64,000 nucleotides of DNA from positions 4,402,001 through 4,466,000 of the forward strand of contig CM033404.1 in NCBI GenBank assembly GCA_019426215.1, given 5' to 3'. Every line of letters begins with the position of its first letter. Within the stretch, counting starts at the first letter, position 1. The notes below the pieces were generated by a model. It did no database searches. It saw only the letters and a list, made by a program, of their open reading frames with translations, and was not told the origin of the DNA. Made by a program: the position numbers and the translations under genes. Source of the DNA: Buddleja alternifolia. Its lineage: Eukaryota; Streptophyta; Magnoliopsida; Lamiales; Scrophulariaceae. Below are positions 58,731 through 64,000 of the stretch, piece by piece.

Positions 58731-58850
58731 CACAAAAACCATTAAATTCGATCTAGCGTAAAATTTCCCGTCAAAGGCACCTGGCCTCCTATATATCACA
58801 TTCACATATATACAAAACCAACATATCCTCTTACAAGAAAAGACAGAGAT
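58731..58850 (+). promoter_or_regulatory. Core promoter and leader of WSD gene 2
   Basis: CCTATATATCA at 58788-58798 is a good TATA box. The expected start is near 58825 and the leader to the ATG at 58851 is about 25-30 nt. The upstream border is formed by the split MITE. Confidence 0.6.
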
Positions 58851-61800
58851 ATGATGGAGAACATTGTAGAGAGTGACCAGCCACTAACCCCCGCCGGCCG
58901 CCTCTTCCTGCAGCCACTAATGAGCACAGTAATAAACGTCTCCATCGCCGGCGAACACCCCATCGACGTCGCCCCCCTCAAAACCATCCTCCAAAACTCC
59001 ATAATGCTCCAACACCCTAGATTCTGCTCCCTCATGGTAACCGACTCCTGCGGCCGCCAACACTGGCGCAGAACCCCCGTCGACATCGACCGCCACCTCA
59101 TCATCCGCCACCGCCCCCTCTCCGACGACCCCTCCATCTCCGACGAAGACGCTGTCAACGATTACATCGCCGATCTCTCCTTCTCCTCCCCCCTCCCCAC
59201 CGATAAACCGCTATGGGAAATCCACGTCCTCGTGGCGCATAAAGCCACGGTGATCCGTCTGCACCACGCGCTGGGCGACGGCATTTCGTTGATGTCGATG
59301 TTCATGTCGTGCTGTAGGAGAGTTGATGATCCGGCGGAGGTGCCGACGATCGGCGGCGTCGGCGTGGCGTCTACGGCGACGCCGTGGAGGAGGAGGTGGA
59401 GTGTTGCGACGCTGGTGAAGGTGGTTTGGTATACTTTGGCTTTTGCTTTTGAGTTTGTGTTGAGGATGCTGTGTCTGAGGGATAGGACCACCGTTTTGAG
59501 CGGCGGAGAGGGGGTGGAGCTCTGGCCGCGGCGGTTGGCTACGGCGAGGTTTCGCCTCGACGACATGAGGACTGTCAGGCGAGCTGTTGCTGATGCGGTG
59601 AGTTTTTCTTCTGTCCAAATCTTTTTTTCTCGAAACTAGTCTAGTCGGTTTTTTAGTTTGAATTATTATCGAAATAAATTTGTGTTTGAGTTTAGAGGGT
59701 GTTTGGCTAAACTTATCCACGCCATCTTATAAGTTTTTATATTTTATAAAATATTGTAGGAGTTTATAAGATGTTTAAAAAAAATAGTGTGGTTTGGGTT
59801 ATTTTTTTTAAATCAGCTTATAAGATCAAAATATCTTATTTTTTGGTCTTATAAATTATTTTTTGAAAAAAGTTACCAAATAAATTTATAGAGCTTTTAA
59901 GTTCTAAAACATCTTATAAGATGTATAAAAGAGGTATTAAGGTTAGCCAAACTCCCTCTTAGTTTGATTATTAATCGAGTCGAATACAAATTTACTCGAG
60001 TAGCTTGATTTTCTTACACATATTTTATTATTTTTCACTAATCGAGACGAGTTTCAAACTTACCAAACACACAAAAGGTTGTTTAAGCTTGATTTATATG
60101 TTAACGAACCAAATTCAAACGAATTTTTACGAAATAATCTCAAAGTGAGTATCAAATAGTTTGGTTCGCCTTTCGTCCTGTATACACTTTTCTCATTTCA
60201 GAGCTTTATTAGAAAATATTACATGATTATCTAAATATAATAATTTAAACTTATTTTTCTTGCCCTGGAACTTTTAATCAACTTTTTATTTTATAATCAA
60301 GAACTTTTACTCAACTATAGGTCATTCTACGGATGATATTAATTACATAAAAAAAAATTAACGTGATTTATTATTTGTTTTAATATAAATAAGAAATAAA
60401 TAATATAAATGTAGTTAATTGAATTAATATCTATAATTACTATTTCATATTTATTTTCAGGAGCCCATCACAAAATACTCAAATAGTAGAATATTCATAA
60501 TTACTATTTATTGTGAAGAGCCCATCATATAATATCAAAATAGTAAAATATTTATAATTACTATTTATTGTCAAAACTCGACAGCCCATCATAAAACAAT
60601 AAAATAGTAAAAAGAATCATAAATTATTTTCTTTTGTATTTAATGGTTCAGAACCGTACACTTATATATTGGACTCTGCATGCACGGTCCAGTGAGTCAA
60701 ACTTTGTAGGAGGAAAAGCTTTTTATATTTGTTTTGTTAGGCTAAAAATTTATGGCCTTTTAATGGTTTCCCCTGTAGCTGTGGAGTCATTTTCATGCGT
60801 CTACGTGCTCTCAATTCCAATAATTGTGTGTTGAGGGTTATAAAGACAGGAACAGATCTTCTATCTCACGTGGGGATACCACGTTAGTATTATATTATTG
60901 TGAAATTGATAAATGTTCATTTAATTTGAATTATTATTAGCAATTTTTTTAAAATAGATACTTGTCAATCCTACAATGATGTAACACCATTGTGGGATAG
61001 AATATCCGCTCTAAGAACAACCCCTCATTAGGCCATCACTCATGAGAGATTTGAAAATTTTGGATCTCTTAATAATTATCCGTGAAAAACTATATGATCT
61101 GAAATAGCGATACAATTGAGTTGAGTCGAGTTAAACAAATTTGTGTGTTGAGGGTTTATATAGACCCCTCATTAGATCATGAGAGATTTGAAAATTTTGG
61201 ATCTCTCTCAAGAATTATCGGTGAAAAACTATATTAGTTGAAATAGGGCTATAAATGAGTCGAGTCGAACAAATTAGTGTTCAACATTCTTTGAATTATT
61301 ATTGAGCTGAATAATTTGTGTTTGAGCTTGGTTTGATTATTAATCGAGACGAACTTAAAAGAGTTTTAATCGAGCTGAACGCAAATCGAGCTCAAGTAGT
61401 TTAAATCTTTTTTACATATTTGATATTTTTCTACTAATCGAGTCGAACTCGAGCCGAGTTTCAAACTTATCGAACACAAAAAAAATTATTCGAGTTTGGT
61501 TTGATATGTTAATTAACCGAGCTCAAACAAATTTTTACCGAATGTCTGGGGTCGAATATATAGTAGTTTGGTTTTTCTTGTGAGTCCTTGAAATATATAT
61601 ATATAAATCTCAAATGGTATATTCTTGCCCTTTTGGGCAGTTCAATTTTTCTCTTGGTAATGCATGCACCAAACTGTATATGTAGAATGGGAAAATTCTA
61701 GCCCGCTCCCGACTCAATCAAACCCAAATGTATTTTATAAGGAGAGTGTATTACACTCGCTATATGATTGGTCACTTATTTTATGAAATACACTTGGATG

Positions 61801-62457
61801 TAATCGAGCCGAAAGTGGGCTAGAAATTCCGGAATGGGAATGTATGCAATGTCATTGTCTCATAAATATTAATTGTAATATTGTAACCAAAAAAATAAAT
61901 GAATATGAATTGTAATATGGAGAGCAAACAAAAAGTTGCGCGGCTAGTTATAATTTAAGGCATTGTAGACTTGTGTTGCAAACAATTTATTTTGTGAGGT
62001 AAAGTTTGACACTTCGCCACTTCGGATTCTCTAGTTAAATATGAAATTAAAGTCGTTAGGTTTAATTATTTTTGCTCATTAATTATTGGTTTTGAACGTG
62101 ACCATCGGCTTCTCGTACAAATGTGTCATGTTTCAATTAATCATGATAATTTCTATTTTTCTATTTAGGAAGATGAATTATATTTTTTTGCAAAAAATAA
62201 ATAAATAAATTTATATTGAGTAATAGAGTACATAAAGTCATGCTCTGCTGCTGTGACCACCATATCTATTCTGCAATAACATGGTATAAGTTACAGTGTC
62301 GAACTACCGGACCATATGCGTATCTTAAATTCGGATCCATGCAGTCCACTACTGATATTTATGATGTCTCATAAAAATTTGCAGACTATTAATGATGTTC
62401 TGTTCGGAGTAATTTCAAAAGGGCTTTCAAAGTACCTAGACATCAGATCACCGAAAG
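58851..62457 (+). CDS. Second WSD-family wax ester synthase/DGAT, exons 1-2 only (runs off window)
   Basis: Exon 1 (58851-59597, 249 codons) and exon 2 (62385-62457, 73 nt) correspond exactly in phase and position to those of WSD gene 1. Catalytic HHALGDG at residues 138-144; PLWEIHVLVAH and LWPRRLATARFRLDDM are nearly shared with the paralogue. A hydrophobic segment (VVWYTLAFAFEFVLRMLCLR) follows. Exon 2 reads TINDVLFGVISKGLSKYLDIRSPK. Remaining exons must lie beyond 64000, since none is visible after 62457. Start: two adjacent ATGs; the first is used here. It functions as described for WSD gene 1. Exon 1 is markedly GC-rich compared with the flanks. Confidence 0.93.
59600..60180. mobile_element. 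TCGAGC-type repeat copy interrupted by a MITE (WSD gene 2 intron 1)
   Basis: GAATTATTATCGAAATAAATTTGTG... resumes after the MITE at 59961 with GTTTGATTATTAATCGAGTC. The uninterrupted equivalent is at 61285-61345. Confidence 0.65.
59695..59958. mobile_element. Tourist/PIF-Harbinger-type MITE, 264 bp, TSD TTA
   Basis: Ends GAGGGTGTTTGGCTAA and the inverse GAGGGAGTTTGGCTAA, flanked by TTA (59692-59694 and 59959-59961). The empty site is seen in the related repeat copy (GTTTGAGCTTGGTTTGATT near 61322). AT-rich interior with ATCTTATAAG palindromic words. Confidence 0.88.
60430..60612. repeat. ~60-bp tandem repeat, about three copies
   Basis: ATAATTACTATTTATTGT plus AGCCCATCATA and CAAAATAGTAAAATAT recur at about 60430, 60497 and 60557 with small indels. 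Confidence 0.8.
60960..61240. repeat. Direct repeat with GAGAGATTTGAAAATTTTGG
   Basis: CCCCTCATTAG...CATGAGAGATTTGAAAATTTTGGATCTCT...GTGAAAAACTATAT occurs at about 61021-61097 and 61146-61234. Role unknown. Confidence 0.75.
61244..61575. mobile_element. TCGAGC-type hAT-like repeat copy
   Basis: Starts TAGGGCTATAAATGAGTCG. Multiple AATCGAGC/GTCGAAC words. Same family as 9404, 34260, 59600 and 62498. Confidence 0.65.
61690..61833. mobile_element. ~145-bp MITE with CTAGCCCGCTCCCGACTC-type TIRs
   Basis: The left end AAAATTCTAGCCCGCTC and the inverse of GTGGGCTAGAAATTCC pair. Flanks AGAATGGG and GGAATGGG match 7 of 8. It is the intact relative of the split copy at 57495-58730. Confidence 0.75.
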
Positions 62458-62497
62458 GTAAGCATATTTCGTAATATTCATAACTACTAATTAACAG

Positions 62498-62905
62498 TAG
62501 GGTTGTAAATGAATCGAAAAAATTGTTGTTCAATTTTGTTTGAGTTATTATCGAATTTTAAGATTTGTGCTTTGATTTGGTTGTTAAAATCGAGCCGAGT
62601 TCAAATAAACTTTAATCGAGCCGAGTTCAAATAAACTTTAATCGAGCCGAGTTCAAATAAATTTTAATCGAGCTGAACACGAGTGGAGCTCGAGCAACTT
62701 GATTTTTTTCAGAGATTTTATCATTCTTTTACTAATCGAGGCAAGTTCGAACCAAACTTCAAATCTTATTGAACATAAAAAGTTGTTCAAGCTTTATTTA
62801 AAATGTTAATAAACCAAACGAGCTTTTAACGATCAATTCGAACTTTTAACGATCAATATCGAATTGAGTATCTATTAGTTTGGTTCGACTTTCGACTCTT
62901 ATTAG
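62498..62905. mobile_element. TCGAGC-type hAT-like repeat copy with internal triplication
   Basis: Starts TAGGGTTGTAAATGAATCG just 40 bp after WSD gene 2 exon 2. Contains three tandem copies of TTTAATCGAGCCGAGTTCAA (about 62580-62670, period 26). Confidence 0.72.
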
Positions 62906-64000
62906 TTGACATATGATATCCATGTGAAGTATTTTTTTTTATTTTGGGTGGGTGGGTTAATTAGCTCATCAACTCATTTGCAAAATATTTTATGATTCTT
63001 ATTTAGTTGCAACTGAACTGTGTTGAGTCAGCTCATTTTCATTTATTGGAGTACGATAGCAAGAACTGAAATTATGACTGTTATTTTTTTTTGAAAATTA
63101 TAGATCATTAAACTTGAAAACCCAATAGAGCAATGTCTTTAGAAATTAATTGGACACAACATTTGATATCAGAAATCATTTTAATTCAATAGGGGCTATT
63201 GCTAATTGCTAAAAATACAAGATCTGATTATGTAGGGGAGGGGTGGGGGCCAACCGGCCAAGGTCACCTGGATCATATTTAGGGCTCGGAAAATAATACG
63301 GTACACCATAGCCACACATGCAAGTGTTGGGGATGATCTTTTTATGGATGGTGTGTGATGAAATTCACCCCCCACCCCATGAATGTGTGGTGATCTATAA
63401 ATCACGAACACTCCAAAAAATCACCACGTGTGGTGTCGTGCGGGTGTCGGACACCGGCACTCCTCCGACACGTGTCAGACACGGCTATTTTCATGTCCCT
63501 AATTAAAAAATTAAAAAAACAGTTGGACACCGTGTCCGACACTGCTAGAGCCGTGTCCGACACGGTTGGAACACGGATGACACTTTTTAAAATATACTAA
63601 AACTTTGAGGAGTCAAATTATAAATAAAACTTACCATTTTTATAAGGATAACAGTGGCAAGGCAACAGCAAGTCAGCAACACTCACTCAGCAGAAAACAG
63701 AAAGAAAATAGTCTCACAGGCTCGGCTCTCCTCTCAATCTCACATTAATATATGTTTGTAATTAGCATTTACAAGAAGTAAGGGGATCTTTCTGCTCCTT
63801 CAAGATCCGTTTCGAAGCCATCGAACAAAAGAATAAGATCCGTTGCAAAGATAGATACAGATATAGATATTAGATAGTGAGATGGAGAGTTGTCTTACTT
63901 TTATTTCTTTTTTATTTTTTGTTTCTGGTTCTGCTGCTGCTTTTAAAATACAAATTTATATATTATATATATATATATATATATAAAAAAAAAATGAACA
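62906..64000. other. WSD gene 2 intron 2 (presumed): GTGTCGGACAC-rich repeat, no gene
   Basis: No WSD exon is visible, so this is probably intron or beyond. 63440-63585 is rich in the near-palindrome CCGTGTCCGACAC and its variants, a decayed dispersed repeat. CCCACC/GGGTGG inverted words lie at 63236-63250 and 63368-63378. The final 360 bp has CAGCAA repeats and TA microsatellite 63958-63984, nothing coding. Confidence 0.5.

Noticed and set aside
59162..59720. Long minus-strand frames opposite WSD gene 2 exon 1 (and similarly 30522-30803 opposite gene 1)
   Set aside because: Antisense shadows of GC-rich exons; the sense frame has the catalytic motif and correct splicing.
1..64000. tRNA, rRNA or CRISPR arrays
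   Set aside because: No tRNA-like fold apart from the SINE boxes and no rRNA seen. The spaced repeats present are TE-derived, and CRISPR is not expected in a plant nucleus.

Overview
The window is AT-rich nuclear DNA from a flowering plant, most likely a eudicot. The evidence is GT-AG introns, a cytosolic ribosomal protein gene with a telo-box promoter, a pair of wax-ester-synthase/DGAT (WSD) genes, and dense plant-type transposons of nearly every class. I cannot name the species. Only three host genes are supported: RPS16 (12.0-12.4 kb), a complete WSD gene expanded by transposons to 10.9 kb (30.1-41.0 kb), and the first two exons of a second WSD gene (58.9-62.5 kb, running off the right edge). 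Everything else recognisable is mobile DNA in various states of decay, often nested.

Layout. 1-9403: most of a CACTA (En/Spm) transposon whose left end lies outside the window. It carries TNP2 and a 12-exon gene joining a plant Transposase_24-type region to a ULP1-like cysteine protease. It landed inside an older TCGAGC-rich repeat. 10.3-11.7 kb: LINE 3' fragment with an internal tandem duplication, then a tRNA-like SINE with a 19-bp target duplication just upstream of RPS16. 14.7-16.2 kb: 1.4-kb long-TIR element with perfect 9-bp TSD. 16.2-23.9 kb: 7.6-kb Mutator-like element (MULE) with ~0.9-kb TIRs and 10-bp TSD. Its mudrA-type transposase and a plant-mobile-domain (PMD) cargo gene converge and overlap at their 3' ends, and both are broken by point lesions. 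25.5-28.5 kb: three-deep nest whose innermost element looks like a Pack-MULE carrying the first two exons of an LRR receptor kinase.

30-41 kb: WSD gene 1. Intron 1 (5.3 kb) and intron 5 (2.7 kb) are swollen by terminal-inverted-repeat elements. The one in intron 5 contains a large foldback, a broken RNase H domain and repeated AACGTTCGAACGTT palindromes. 41.7-47.0 kb: non-autonomous LTR retrotransposon on the minus strand with gag-like coding sequence but no pol. 47.4-51.3 kb: degenerate segmental duplications, including a second copy of the WSD gene 1 3' flank, split by a non-autonomous hAT element with perfect 8-bp TSD. 51.3-56.5 kb: young Copia element (5-bp TSD CCGGA, nearly identical LTRs) whose polyprotein has two stops and a frameshift. 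57.5-62.9 kb: nested MITEs and hAT-like repeats around and inside WSD gene 2.

How it works together: the two WSD genes share exon-1 architecture and intron phase and are a tandem pair. The rest is a record of sequential insertions. Recurrent themes are long TIRs with TSDs, coding frames killed by single stops while the rest of the frame stays open, and host gene fragments carried inside MULE-like elements.
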